Source: Nocardia donostiensis (GTDB lineage Bacteria; Actinomycetota; Actinomycetes; Mycobacteriales; Mycobacteriaceae). Taken from it: a stretch of DNA of 64,000 nt. The DNA is taken from the NCBI RefSeq assembly GCF_002081715.1, contig NZ_MUKP01000006.1, forward strand, positions 62,001 through 126,000, read 5' to 3'. The notes beneath the pieces were generated by a model. That model searched no databases, was not told the DNA's origin, and saw only the letters and a program-made list of their open reading frames with translations. Made by a program: the position numbers and the translations under genes. Shown here piece by piece: positions 53,137 through 62,308 of this stretch; positions within the stretch are counted from its first letter, which is position 1, and each line of letters begins with the position of its first letter.

Positions 53137-53922
53137 GTGTCACCTAGATCACAAGAGCCTATGGAAGGGGGTCGCGTGATCCAGTCCGTCGACCGAGCTG
53201 TCCGCATCCTGTTCGCCTTGCAGGGCGCACGACAGATGACGCTGTCCGAGCTGGCAGCGAAAGTAGATTTGGCAGCGACCACCGTACACGGCATCGTGCG
53301 CACATTGGCTGCACACGGCGTGGTCGTCCAGGAACCAGGGGGTGGGCGTTATCAGCTCGGTCCGGCAGTGTTGCGACTGGGCAACGTTTATCTCGACACA
53401 CTCGATCTTCGGGCCCGATCGCTGACTTGGACCCATGAACTCGCGCACCGGACCGGCCGCGCTGTACGCGTGGGCGTGCTCTTCGACAACGATGTCGTGA
53501 TCATCCACCATGAGCCCAGCCCCGACGGAAGCCGTCAAATGCCCGAGATCGGTATCGAAATCCCCGCGCACGCGAGCGCTTTGGGCAAGGCGTTGCTAGC
53601 TTTCCTGCCGAGAGTTGAACTGGGGACCCTGCGCAGCATGACCGGGGAGACGATCACCACGACCGAGGACCTCACCGAGCAGCTACGCCCAGTCGTGGCT
53701 TCGGGTATCGCCTACGAACGCGATGAGGCCGTTCTCGGCGAATCCGTCATCGCGGCAACAATATTCGACCGAACAGGCACCGCGGTCGGAGCTGTGGGTG
53801 TGGTGCTACCCACCTCGGACTTGCCCGCTCCCGAGTCCACCGTCGACGCGGTCCGCACCACTGCGCAGACCATCTCGCGCGAGCTGGGGGCCGCCCGGTG
53901 GCCGGTACCGCCCGGCAGTTGA
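53137..53922 (+). CDS. IclR-family regulator, probable regulator of dhaKLM
   Basis: A 261-aa IclR regulator. VIQSVDRAVRILFALQGARQ and MTLSELAAKVDLAATTVHGI form the winged HTH (residues about 14-75), and the effector domain has HELAHRTGRAVRVGVLFDND, IPAHASALGKALLAF and GIAYERDEAVLGESVIAATI. Starts at GTG 53137, ATG 53161 or GTG 53176 are all in frame; GGAAGGGGG favours 53176. It is divergent from dhaK, with palindromes in between, so a dihydroxyacetone or glycerol response is likely. Confidence 0.9.
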   Translation: MSPRSQEPMEGGRVIQSVDRAVRILFALQGARQMTLSELAAKVDLAATTVHGIVRTLAAHGVVVQEPGGGRYQLGPAVLRLGNVYLDTLDLRARSLTWTHELAHRTGRAVRVGVLFDNDVVIIHHEPSPDGSRQMPEIGIEIPAHASALGKALLAFLPRVELGTLRSMTGETITTTEDLTEQLRPVVASGIAYERDEAVLGESVIAATIFDRTGTAVGAVGVVLPTSDLPAPESTVDAVRTTAQTISRELGAARWPVPPGS

Positions 53923-54299
53923 GCGATCTCCACGACGTCGGAAACTCAGCGAGAAATCCCTGATTCGTCATGCCCCGAGACCGGAGTAGCCTCACCTGGT
54001 GACACGGCGGCCGGGGTCGTGCTCGGGCTCGGGCTCGGTCTGCTCAACCGGGTGTTCCTCCTCGCCGTCGGTCGACGATCGCGTCACCTCACCGCACACG
54101 GCTCCTGACCCGCCGCCACGATCTTCGGATGCCACCTGCGGCGAACCGACTGCCACCGACTGCTATCCGGTCGGTTGCATGGGAAACAGAAGTGCAGTGA
54201 CTTCGAACTGGGTGTGGCGTACCACACCCCATTGAATTCGACGCCTAAGGTCTGACTCGGTCCGCCCATCAGGGGCAGCTGAGTGAAGGGATTCGAAGA
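53923..54299. other. Intergenic region
   Basis: It holds the promoter of the secreted protein at 54300. Local reading frames are Ser/Arg-rich and not convincing. No repeat or RNA gene seen. Confidence 0.45.
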
Positions 54300-54917
54300 A
54301 TGAAGTTCGAGAAAATCACTGCTGCCGTTTTCATGGCCGTCTCGGCCGTGAGTATCACTGCGGCAACCGCCCAGGCAAAGCCGGCCATAACCGAGCAGCC
54401 GACTACGGTGACCACGGGGGGCACAATTTTCGGTGTGGATCATGGAATCAACTACCAGATCACCGTTTCGCCAGTCGACAAGACCATTGTCACCACTGTC
54501 GAGAACGGCAAGTTCGAGATCGCGCAGAACGGTGCGGTGGTGCTCGAGTCCAGCGACGGAGCGGCCGTGATCGAAGTGCCGCAACGGTACGCCGTCGCCG
54601 GGCGTTCCATCGCAATTGCGCAGCACATCGGTGCGGACGGCCGCACCCTGACGCTGACACCGACCCCGACAGCAGAAGATGTTGCGCATCTGAAGGACAT
54701 CAGCTCCTACGACCGGCTGCAGGAGCAAATCAACAAGAACCTGCCCGGCGTCGTCAGCGGTGCCATCGTGGGCGGCCTTCTCGGGGCGATTCCCTCTTTG
54801 TTCTTCTGGATCAGCATCCCCGTGGGTGTGCTGATCGGCGGAATTGTCGGCGGATACATTCAGGGCGGCCCGGAATTCCTCGACGCTGTACAGGCGTTCG
54901 TCACCGGCCAGCCGTGA
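54300..54917 (+). CDS. Nocardia-type secreted protein with C-terminal glycine-rich helix pair
   Basis: The 205-aa precursor has a Sec signal ending TAQA-KPA (residues about 25-27). The mature part has a beta-rich domain: GVDHGINYQITVSPVDKTIV, GKFEIAQNGAVVLESSDGAA and YAVAGRSIAIAQHIGADGRT. A glycine-zipper-like hydrophobic segment follows (VVSGAIVGGLLGAIPSLFFW, IPVGVLIGGIVGGYIQGGPE). Proteins of this form recur in Nocardia (DUF8020-like, from memory). GAAGGGA lies 8 bases before the ATG. Role unknown; a surface or membrane-active protein is possible. Confidence 0.75.
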   Translation: MKFEKITAAVFMAVSAVSITAATAQAKPAITEQPTTVTTGGTIFGVDHGINYQITVSPVDKTIVTTVENGKFEIAQNGAVVLESSDGAAVIEVPQRYAVAGRSIAIAQHIGADGRTLTLTPTPTAEDVAHLKDISSYDRLQEQINKNLPGVVSGAIVGGLLGAIPSLFFWISIPVGVLIGGIVGGYIQGGPEFLDAVQAFVTGQP

Positions 54918-55345
54918 TCACGGGCGGGTGAAATAGCGGCCAACTGGTCGGGAGTCGAGGAGCATCTGCGAGAAATCGGAGTTCGGTGGTAATCGTCGAG
55001 AATCCAACGAAGTTCGGCATATCCCCTGGTAGGGGTGATCTATCGGTGGCGCCTTCTCGGGCCGGCGCCACGACGATCACCTCGACCTCGGGCCCGAAAC
55101 CAGCATGGCCACCGCCGCCCGCATACTGCGCACCTACACGCTGAAACATCCGGATCTCCGGCGGCGGATTGTGGGTCGGCGAGCATGGTGACCGAGAGCG
55201 ATCCCAGTACCATCGGCAACCGCGGCCGGTGGATCCGCACCACGAACCGCACATCTCCCATCGGAATCACGGTCCTTCACCAACACCGAACCAGCGCCGC
55301 GCTACCGTGGAACCGGCAAGATCGGCACCGAGAAGGATGTGCACA
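54918..55345. other. Intergenic region
   Basis: No recognisable gene or RNA on either strand. It precedes the AraC gene, whose promoter must lie here. Confidence 0.45.
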
Positions 55346-56206
55346 GTGACACTGGTCGATCCGGGCCCGGGTGGCCTCGATAATGTTCTGGCCGATCTGC
55401 GGTGGAGATTCGTCCAGCGCGATGTGTTCGCACTCGAGCCGGACCGATGGCAGTTCCTGGCGGGCGAGCCGAGTGCGCTCCTCGTCACCGAGGGCCTGAT
55501 TCGGGTCGAAGGCCTGGATGAGACCGAGGATCTCGCGCACGGGGATTTCCTGTTCGTCCCGCGTAGCTGCCGTTTCGCCCTCAACGCCCTGTCGGAAGCT
55601 CGGGTTCTGCGGATTCAGCTCGCTCCGGTCACCACGGGCGGCGCCATGGACGCGCTGCCGTCGCGTGTGTTACTGACCGAGTTCACCCGGCATACTCCCC
55701 TGGCCGCAACGATGATGCAGCATCTCGTCGAAGAATGCCGAGACCCCCGCGGAGTGCAAGGCGACCGGGTATCCACCTTGATCGCATCGATGGCGATCGA
55801 AACCTGGCATGCCCGCGGCTGCGCCCCGAAGCGGTGGCTGCTGCGCGTGAACGAGCCGGGAATCGCGCGGGCGGTGGCCGCCATGCACGCCGACCCCGGG
55901 CAGGATTGGACCGTGGAAGCGCTCGCGCGGGTCGCGTTGGCGTCGAGATCCGGGTTCGCGGCCCGGTTCCAGGTGGCGACGGGCCTCACACCGGGGCGTT
56001 ATCTGACGAAACTGCGGATCGAGCGGGCGCAACGGTTCCTGGCCGAGCAGGAGATTTCGGTGGGTGCCCTCGCCCGGCAACTCGGTTATCGGTCGGAGAC
56101 CGCGTTCGGGCGGGCATTTCGCCGGTATACAGGCCGCACGCCGTCGGAGTGGCGGCGCGCAGCCCGAGTGCCGGTGATGGAGCGGGCTACCGCGGCGCCC
56201 TGCTGA
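55346..56206 (+). CDS. AraC-family regulator with cupin sensor
   Basis: A 286-aa AraC regulator of the cupin_6 type. The N-terminal cupin domain spans about 15-120 (LLVTEGLIRVEGLDETEDLA, GDFLFVPRSCRFALNAL). Two HTH motifs follow: WTVEALARVALASRSGFAAR and EISVGALARQLGYRSETAFG, then GRAFRRYTGRTPSEWR. AGAAGGA lies 8 bases before the GTG at 55346. The end overlaps the convergent MFS gene by 20 bases; it probably controls that transporter. Confidence 0.9.
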   Translation: MTLVDPGPGGLDNVLADLRWRFVQRDVFALEPDRWQFLAGEPSALLVTEGLIRVEGLDETEDLAHGDFLFVPRSCRFALNALSEARVLRIQLAPVTTGGAMDALPSRVLLTEFTRHTPLAATMMQHLVEECRDPRGVQGDRVSTLIASMAIETWHARGCAPKRWLLRVNEPGIARAVAAMHADPGQDWTVEALARVALASRSGFAARFQVATGLTPGRYLTKLRIERAQRFLAEQEISVGALARQLGYRSETAFGRAFRRYTGRTPSEWRRAARVPVMERATAAPC

Positions 56207-57380
56207 GCGAGATCCGGATCAGGACGCCGCCGATCACCGCCGCGGCTGCGGCCAGGCCGTAGGTGGCGGCGAGCCCGATACCGTCCACGCCGCGGCCGCC
56301 GACCGCGGAACCCAGGATGATCGCAAGCTGGAAACCGGCCACCACCAGCCCGCTTCCGGCCTCCACCCGGTCGGGGAGCATACGGGAAACCCACACCTGC
56401 ACGAGGTTCAGGATGCCGCCGAACGCGGCACCCCACAGCACTGTTGCCAGATAGCCCAGGGCGGGAAAACCACCGGAGGCGATGATCGCGATCAGGGACA
56501 GCCCGATGGCAGCCGGTATCGCAGGCAGCAGCACACCCAGTTGCCGATCGGCCAGCGCGCCGAGGACGAAATTGCCGATCAGACCGCCGATTCCGAACAT
56601 CGCGAGCAGTACCGGGATCATCGCAGGCCCGGCGCCCAGGAGTTCGGCCAGCGCCGGCCGCACATAGGTATACCCCGCGAAATGTCCACCGATCACGGCG
56701 ACCACGCTGACCAGGCCCAGCACCACTCCCGGTGCGCGAAGCGCGCTGTCCATCGCGGACAGGCCGATTCCTGGGGTCGGCGCGATGGGCGGCAGAACCA
56801 GATGCACCGCGACCGCGGTGAGCACGGTCAGTCCCGCCGTGACCACGAAAACGGTCCGCCACCCGGCGAGGGTACTGAGCAGCACACCGAGCGGTACACC
56901 GGCCACCGTCGCGACCGTGGTTCCGGCGTTCACGATCATCATCGCCTTGCCGAGCCGCGTCGCGGGCACCAGTTGCGATGCGATCACCAAGGCCATCGAC
57001 CAGTAGCCTCCGACGGCGACACCGAGGAGGAGCCGCGCGATGAGCAGCAGGACGATATTCGGTGCCACGGCCACCACCATGTTGGACACCGCGGCGGCGA
57101 CAGTGAGCGCCACCAGCAGCGTGCGCCGGTCGGTCCTGGGAAACACCGCACTCAGCCCGAGGGCCGCCAAGAGGGCGGTCAGGGCGGTGGCACTCACCGA
57201 CAATCCGACGATTCCCTCGGCAACGTTCAAATCGACGGCGAGCGTGGTAAGTACGCCGGGAGGCAGGAATTCGGCGGTCACCAGGGAGAAACTGCCCAGG
57301 AACATGATGAACAGGGCGGGCCACGCCCGCCGGGTCGATTCCGGTGATGCTGTGCCGGGCGGCAGAGTGCTCGTTGTCAT
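56187..57380 (-). CDS. MFS transporter (arabinose-efflux-permease type)
   Basis: The 397-aa transporter has 12 membrane spans. FLGSFSLVTAEFLPPGVLTT is the first helix of the DHA1/AraJ-like group, PRTDRRTLLVALTVAAAVSN the motif A loop, and RLLLGVAVGGYWSMALVIAS the motif B region. It probably exports a sugar, nucleoside or drug. The ATG at 57380 is taken from the family start; the longer frame is implausible. It converges with and overlaps the AraC gene. Confidence 0.9.
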   Translation of the reverse strand: MTTSTLPPGTASPESTRRAWPALFIMFLGSFSLVTAEFLPPGVLTTLAVDLNVAEGIVGLSVSATALTALLAALGLSAVFPRTDRRTLLVALTVAAAVSNMVVAVAPNIVLLLIARLLLGVAVGGYWSMALVIASQLVPATRLGKAMMIVNAGTTVATVAGVPLGVLLSTLAGWRTVFVVTAGLTVLTAVAVHLVLPPIAPTPGIGLSAMDSALRAPGVVLGLVSVVAVIGGHFAGYTYVRPALAELLGAGPAMIPVLLAMFGIGGLIGNFVLGALADRQLGVLLPAIPAAIGLSLIAIIASGGFPALGYLATVLWGAAFGGILNLVQVWVSRMLPDRVEAGSGLVVAGFQLAIILGSAVGGRGVDGIGLAATYGLAAAAAVIGGVLIRISLSRAPR

Positions 57381-57603
57381 GCCCGATGCAACAAGCGGGC
57401 AGCGCCGGGCACGCGACCGAAACGCCACAGCAACCGACTCGAACGCCATGGCTGCGCTGCGCCGTGATTCGCATATGCCGACTGGTTCCGCCGTCGACTG
57501 TCCGACCGGGTGTAGGCGCCGCACAGGACCGTCGGGACGCTCCACAGCGGTCTCGGCGAAAATCGATAAGTGCAGCCCGATGAGGTCAGGCATCATAGCT
57601 GGC

Positions 57604-58134
57604 ATGCACGACTGGCCTGCCCCGGACTCCGGCGAGCTCCCGACCCCGGAGTTGATCGCCGCGTGGGTAGCGCTCGACATCGTCCCGTGCGAACGGATCC
57701 CACTCTGGGCAGCGCACTGGCTGGTGCAGGGCTATGACGGTGAAGCGCTCCGGAAACTGGCCGGCTCGAGTGGCGCTGATCCTCATGAGGTCCGCGACAT
57801 ATTGCCCGCGGCGCTGGCCGACTGCACCGCAGCCATCCCGGACTCGGATGCAGCTGCGGCCCAGGTGGCGTTCACCAAGCTCGCACGCATGCACGTCGAC
57901 AACCGAGCCACCGAGAGATGGGTACTGGACAAGGTTTGCGAGATCGTCGCCAGGTCCGGCTATGCCGACAGCGTCGTCGCCCTTCCGCTCGGCCAGATAT
58001 TCGATATCGAAGACGAGTGGGGAGCAGGCTGGGGCCGCACCGAACAGCAACTTGCCCATGAGATCCAGAACGCATGCAGAGCTCAACTTGCCACTGATCA
58101 CGAACCGTTCCAGGTTGGGGGCCGTTTATTGTGA
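57604..58134 (+). CDS. Hypothetical helical protein
   Basis: A 176-aa soluble protein (MHDWPAPDSGELPTPELIAA, then LAGSSGADPHEVRDILPAAL and RMHVDNRATERWVLDKVCEI). Predicted all-helical and acidic. It resembles hypothetical proteins widespread in Streptomyces and Nocardia, but I do not know a family name or function. Start at ATG 57604, since the open frame upstream is antisense to the MFS gene. Confidence 0.65.
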   Translation: MHDWPAPDSGELPTPELIAAWVALDIVPCERIPLWAAHWLVQGYDGEALRKLAGSSGADPHEVRDILPAALADCTAAIPDSDAAAAQVAFTKLARMHVDNRATERWVLDKVCEIVARSGYADSVVALPLGQIFDIEDEWGAGWGRTEQQLAHEIQNACRAQLATDHEPFQVGGRLL

Positions 58135-58352
58135 CCATGCTGGCGACGGTGTTCACGGCCGAGCGTTCCGCGGTCGCTGCGACGGACGCGCATGCGGAAA
58201 TCGGTGATCCGCTGAAACAGTTGCGGGACACGGGATGGCGGGGAGGACGGGTTACCGTTGCCCGCGGGAAGGCGCGTGATCGGTACCGGCAGTGGGTGAA
58301 CGCCGGCTGGCTCATGCGGCAGGTGCTGGACGATGAGGCCGAGGTGTATCGG

Positions 58353-58796
58353 TCAGGCGTCCTCGATACGGAACAGCGTGCAGCGGCCGGCCAGGGCGGC
58401 GAACTCGTCGGGGTCGTCGCTGGTCACGACACCGGACTTGATCATGACAGGCACACCAGTGGGGACGAGGCGCGGGAATTCGCGCAGCACCGGCTCGCTC
58501 TCGGCCGCCGGTATCTCCACCAGGCGCACGGTCCGCTTACGCCGTCCGACCTTCAGTTCCGCGGTATCGGCAGCCTGTACGTTGCGCACCCAGTCCGCGC
58601 CGGGAATACCGCCCAGAACGTATTCGACACCGTGATATTCGAACGGGGTCACCGGTGTGGTCCTTGGCTTACCCGATTTGCGCCCCGGCACGGTGAGCAA
58701 CGCCATCGGCAGCGAGACACCTATCCGGCTGATAGCAACCATCGCCCGATTCATCGGTTTCAGCCAGCCGGGAATCTTGACGTCGTCGCCTGCCAT
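58353..58796 (-). CDS. Ddn-like F420-dependent nitroreductase/quinone reductase
   Basis: The 147-aa split-barrel protein is of the deazaflavin-dependent nitroreductase (Ddn) family. MALLTVPGRKSGKPRTTPVT is the F420 phosphate-binding segment, and YVLGGIPGADWVRNVQAADT and AELKVGRRKRTVRLVEIPAA complete the barrel. GGAGGAG lies 7 bases before the ATG at 58796, preferred over a start 13 codons upstream. Physiological role in related bacteria is quinone reduction. Stand-alone gene. Confidence 0.9.
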   Translation of the reverse strand: MAGDDVKIPGWLKPMNRAMVAISRIGVSLPMALLTVPGRKSGKPRTTPVTPFEYHGVEYVLGGIPGADWVRNVQAADTAELKVGRRKRTVRLVEIPAAESEPVLREFPRLVPTGVPVMIKSGVVTSDDPDEFAALAGRCTLFRIEDA

Positions 58797-58888
58797 CGCG
58801 TGCTCCTCCAACTCGGGCGCCTCGGTCGCACCCACAAACAGATAGCGAGCCGCTGATGCGGCTCGCTATGCGAGCGTAGCGGTTCATC

Positions 58889-58993
58889 ATCGATATATGG
58901 GGGTGGGAACTCCCCGGCGGCTACGTCGACCATGCCGAAGACATCGCCGCGGCAGCAGCACGCGAGGCCGAAGAGGAAACAGGGTTGCGGCCC
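58889..58993 (+). pseudogene. Nudix-box fragment, copy of the gene at 13840
   Basis: This short stretch reads IDIWGWELPGGYVDHAED and then IAAAAAREAEEETGLRP, nearly the same as residues 67-100 of the Nudix protein at 13840-14373, though third codon positions differ in many places. Nothing on either side continues a Nudix protein, and a terminator hairpin starts at 58989. It is a relic of a second, diverged Nudix gene. Confidence 0.8.
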
Positions 58994-59027
58994 CGCGCCA
59001 CTGGAACTCCACCGGTGGCGCGGGGCC
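58989..59027 (-). terminator. 13-bp hairpin ending the 59505-59029 operon
   Basis: GGCCCCGCGCCAC (58989-59001) pairs exactly with 59015-59027. It lies 2 bp after the stop of the membrane gene on the minus strand. No T-tract follows, as is common in high-GC actinobacteria. Confidence 0.65.
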
Positions 59028-59028
59028 G

Positions 59029-59505
59029 TCATACTCCCGCGGTGGAGCCGGGACGGACGATCATCAGTACGGTGACCGTGGCCCAGAGCAGGTTGAAGAT
59101 GCCGGTGAGCATGGCGAGGCGGCCCGGCGTCAAAGCGGTTGGCACCGGCAACGGCGAGGCGGAACCTTCCGTCTCGGCCAGGGCGCGATCCTGGGCTGGC
59201 AGGATCAGGAGTGCCAGTACGCCAGCGGCCGTCGCGGTCAGCAGGATCGAGATGATCAGCCAGGCGTCACCGAGGACGCCGAGACTGCCGGCTGTGGCGA
59301 AGCCGAAGACGGGAACCGCGATGCCGATGCCCGCGTAAACCCGGCAGATGCGGTGCAGCGTCCGCAGGTTGGTGCGGGCGTCGCTGTCACCGGGTTCGCC
59401 GAGGGCGCGGCGCAGAATCGCGGGGAACATACTCGCGGCGACGGTGACCGGACCGATGGCGATAATGGCGACCAGGACATGCACGGACAGAAAGAACTTG
59501 GTCAC
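59029..59505 (-). CDS. Four-span membrane protein (DUF2269-like)
   Basis: The 158-aa protein has four membrane helices (about residues 5-27, 55-75, 79-101, 130-150). The start MTKFFLSVHVLVAIIAIGPV and RTLHRICRVYAGIGIAVPVF resemble DUF2269-type integral membrane proteins. Function unknown. The start overlaps the stop of the 105-aa gene upstream (ATGA), so the two are one operon. Confidence 0.75.
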   Translation of the reverse strand: MTKFFLSVHVLVAIIAIGPVTVAASMFPAILRRALGEPGDSDARTNLRTLHRICRVYAGIGIAVPVFGFATAGSLGVLGDAWLIISILLTATAAGVLALLILPAQDRALAETEGSASPLPVPTALTPGRLAMLTGIFNLLWATVTVLMIVRPGSTAGV

Positions 59506-59819
59506 GCCTGGTGCTCCGGGGCGGTCCGGCGCTCGCCGGCAACTTTCGAGGACGGGAGGCGGCCGGCCTTGGAGGTGCCCTGGAAGGTGTCTCCGTCGAC
59601 TGTCACGTCGAATGCCAGGTTCAGCCGCATGGGCTTGGTGATGGCCTGCTTCCAGGTGAGTCGGTCTCCGTCGAGGAAGATGTCGGTGAGTGGCACGTCC
59701 TCACCGGTTCCGTGGGCGACGCCGGACAAAATGCCGTCCTGTTCACGGAGTTCGACCACTGCCTTGATCTTGCCGATGGGGGTGGAGATGGACATGTTCC
59801 AGGTGCCTACGACGGACAT
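59502..59819 (-). CDS. Small beta-rich protein of unknown function
   Basis: A 105-aa protein: VVGTWNMSISTPIGKIKAVV, GILSGVAHGTGEDVPLTDIF and WKQAITKPMRLNLAFDVTVD give regular beta-strands, like small calycin- or lipocalin-like actinobacterial proteins. No signal peptide. It is translationally coupled to the DUF2269-like membrane protein and may work with it at the membrane. Confidence 0.7.
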   Translation of the reverse strand: MSVVGTWNMSISTPIGKIKAVVELREQDGILSGVAHGTGEDVPLTDIFLDGDRLTWKQAITKPMRLNLAFDVTVDGDTFQGTSKAGRLPSSKVAGERRTAPEHQA

Positions 59820-59888
59820 GCTGATGTATTTCCTGACTGTGCAATGGGGATGGTGAGCGGAGCGGTCGATCGGCGAAGGTCCGACTGC

Positions 59889-60578
59889 TCAGAAGGTGGT
59901 GGGCGTCAGACCCTGGGCGCGCCAGACGGTGCCACGCCGCTCATGCGCGAAGAGTTCCTCGACGGCGTGCGCGACGCGGGGGCCCACCTCGCGCTCCAGC
60001 AGATACAGGCCCAGATCGAGCCCGGAGGTGACGCCGGCGCCGGTGATCAGGTCGCCGTCGTCCACGATGCGGGCGTGGACCGCGTGGGCGCCGGTAGCGT
60101 CCAATATGTCCAGGCCCAGGTGATGGGTGGTGGCGTGACGTCCCTCCAGCAGACCGGCCATGGCCAGGACCAGCGAGCCGCCGCAGACGGTGGCGACCGT
60201 GATGGCCGGCGCTTTCATTGCCTGCTCGAGGAGCTCGGGCAGCTCGGTGGTCAGTGTGCGGCCCAGCAGCACCGGGATGAACTCGTCCTGTTTCCATTCG
60301 CCGGCGCCCACTTCTTCTTCTTGGACCTCGCCGGGTTCGCCCACGCGGCCGGAAGCGCCGGGCACCAGGAGCATGTCCGCGCGCTTCAGATCGAGGGCGC
60401 CGGTGGCGCGCAGTACCAGTCCTCCGGTGCCGCTGATCACCTTGCGGGGTCCTTCCGCGGAAACCAGTTCGACGGTTACCGCACCGCCCGATGCCATGCC
60501 ACCGGCGTAAAGCACTTCGTAGGGGGCGATGACATCGAGCGGGTCGCAACCGTCGAACAGGACAACCTGGATGTGCAT
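59889..60578 (-). CDS. DJ-1/PfpI-family protein
   Basis: The 229-aa protein has a DJ-1/PfpI fold. IQVVLFDGCDPLDVIAPYEV is the first strand and elbow acid, and AITVATVCGGSLVLAMAGLL carries the nucleophile Cys, followed by the HHLGLDILDATGA segment. This subgroup includes isonitrile hydratases and the N-domains of GlxA regulators. It is divergent from a GlxA-like regulator at 60776 (198 bp apart). Activity unknown. Confidence 0.88.
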   Translation of the reverse strand: MHIQVVLFDGCDPLDVIAPYEVLYAGGMASGGAVTVELVSAEGPRKVISGTGGLVLRATGALDLKRADMLLVPGASGRVGEPGEVQEEEVGAGEWKQDEFIPVLLGRTLTTELPELLEQAMKAPAITVATVCGGSLVLAMAGLLEGRHATTHHLGLDILDATGAHAVHARIVDDGDLITGAGVTSGLDLGLYLLEREVGPRVAHAVEELFAHERRGTVWRAQGLTPTTF

Positions 60579-60775
60579 GGATGATTCCCTCGGGGTCGAT
60601 TTCCATCGGACACTCCGCAGTCAACAGGCTGTCGCCGTAATCGCCCAGTGGCATTGATGACAAGTTTCAACGGTAAAATGCCAATACCTTCTCAAGGGGC
60701 TTGAACTGCGGTGATACGGAGATCCCGAGGTAACGACCTGGGTTACTCGATCCGATGAGTAGGTAAGCTCTCGCC

Positions 60776-61714
60776 ATGCACACCGTTGCCGTTCTGGCGC
60801 TGCATCAGGTGATCCCGTTCGACCTGTCCACCCCGATCGAGGTCTTCTCACGGACCCGTCTGCCCGACGGGCGGCCCGGCTATCAGGTTCGGGTGTGCGC
60901 CGAGCGCGCCGAGATCGACGCCGGAGCCTTCACCCTTCGCGCTCCATGGGGTCTGGAGGGCCTCCAGGACGCGGATACGATCATCGTGCCGGGTGTCGCC
61001 GATCCCACGGTCCCGCTCCCACCCGCCGTATGCGAGGCGCTACGGTCGGCCGCTGCTGACGGCACCCGGATCGCCTCCATCTGTGCAGGCACCTTCCCTC
61101 TGGCTGCCACCGGTCTCCTCGACGGGCTGCGCGTCACGACTCACTGGTGTGCGGCCGGGCTTCTGGCCGCCCTCCATCCGGGCGTCGACGTCGACCCGGA
61201 TGTCCTCTACGTCGACAATGGTCAGTTCCTCACCTCGGCCGGCGCGGCCGCGGGCCTGGATCTGTGCCTACACATGATTCGTCGCGACTACGGCTCGGCG
61301 GTTGCCGCCCACGCCGCCCGCTTGTCGGTGATGCCGCTCGAACGCGAGGGCGGGCAAGCTCAGTTCATCGTCCACGACCACGCTCCCACACCGCAGGGCT
61401 CCGAGCTGGAGGCGCTGCTCACCTGGCTACAGGAAAACCTGGCCCGCGACCTCAGTCTGGCCGATATCGCCGCGCAGTCCGGGACCAGCACCCGGACCTT
61501 GATCCGTCGGTTCCGCGACCAGACCGGCACCACCCCGCTTCAGTGGCTTCATCGGGCCCGCATCCGTCAGGCGCAGCACCTGTTGGAAACCACGGAGCAC
61601 TCCGTGGAACGCATCAGCGGCCAGGTCGGCTTCGGCTCAGCCACCGCCTTCCGTGACCGCTTCAAACGCACCACCGGCGTCAGCCCGCAGACCTACCGGC
61701 GCGCATTCAGCTGA
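60776..61714 (+). CDS. GlxA-family AraC regulator with DJ-1/PfpI sensor
   Basis: A 312-aa GlxA-type regulator. The N-terminal DJ-1-like domain (VAVLALHQVIPFDLSTPIEV, ASICAGTFPLAATGLLDGLR, VDNGQFLTSAGAAAGLDLCL) spans about 1-200. Two HTH motifs of the AraC domain follow: LSLADIAAQSGTSTRTLIRR and SVERISGQVGFGSATAFRDR. The ATG at 60776 begins the domain directly. It probably activates or represses the divergent PfpI gene. IR-like GAGGTAAC and GTTACTC lie in the intergenic region. Confidence 0.92.
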   Translation: MHTVAVLALHQVIPFDLSTPIEVFSRTRLPDGRPGYQVRVCAERAEIDAGAFTLRAPWGLEGLQDADTIIVPGVADPTVPLPPAVCEALRSAAADGTRIASICAGTFPLAATGLLDGLRVTTHWCAAGLLAALHPGVDVDPDVLYVDNGQFLTSAGAAAGLDLCLHMIRRDYGSAVAAHAARLSVMPLEREGGQAQFIVHDHAPTPQGSELEALLTWLQENLARDLSLADIAAQSGTSTRTLIRRFRDQTGTTPLQWLHRARIRQAQHLLETTEHSVERISGQVGFGSATAFRDRFKRTTGVSPQTYRRAFS

Positions 61715-62212
61715 ACCAGTGTCTCGGAGCCGCCGTCGATCTGGCCTTGGACGCGCCGCGGGAGCACAATCTCGCCGCTGATCCCGCGCACAAATCATCA
61801 CCTTCGCAACCATCGCTCGGCAGGGCAATGTCGGGCCACGCCGGATAACATACTCCCGCGTTCGTTCCTGCCGAGGCGAACATTCAGCGGCCCAGCAGAT
61901 TTCAATGCCCAACCGGTCGCCGGTCAGCCGCCCCGTGATCGATGGCTCTTACTGGCTGCCCTATCTGCTGCTGTTCTGTGTCTTCCATGCGCCGGCAGGT
62001 CTGTGGCTCGGCTCGTTGCGCTGGGTGGTTGTCGGCCGGCCGACAACCGGGTGAGAAGTCGGGGAGCCGCCGATGCCGCGTCGCGGCGTCTCGTCGGTGA
62101 CCTGAATTCGCGGTACCCGTAACCGACCTGAAGATCAGCAGCCGATCTGGCGAATCTCGATACGGACCCGGCCTCTTGCGCCCGAGTACGGCATTTCGTC
62201 GATCGCGCGCGG
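61715..62212. other. Region without identifiable genes
   Basis: No convincing coding frame. A short plus-strand reading (YWLPYLLLFCVFHAPAGLWL) is hydrophobic but isolated. The perfect palindrome at 62027-62048 is the only clear element. Confidence 0.45.
62027..62048. repeat. Perfect 22-bp palindrome
   Basis: The half-site GGTTGTCGGCC is followed immediately by its exact reverse complement, GGCCGACAACC, with no central spacer. It could bind a dimeric regulator or a resolvase. The nearest gene is the DUF5710 gene about 260 bp away. Confidence 0.6.
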
Positions 62213-62308
62213 ATGGAGCGACCCGCACGTAAGCCGTATGCCCGATCGTTCCTGGCAAACCCACGGGGCGAAGCACTCGTTACGGATGGGAAGATCAAGT
62301 CAGGGGAC

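Noticed and set aside
58131..58356. Plus-strand frame beginning TMLATVFTAERSAVAA after the gene at 57604
   Set aside because: It continues antisense through the Ddn-like gene and shows no family; probably non-coding or an eroded end of another gene.
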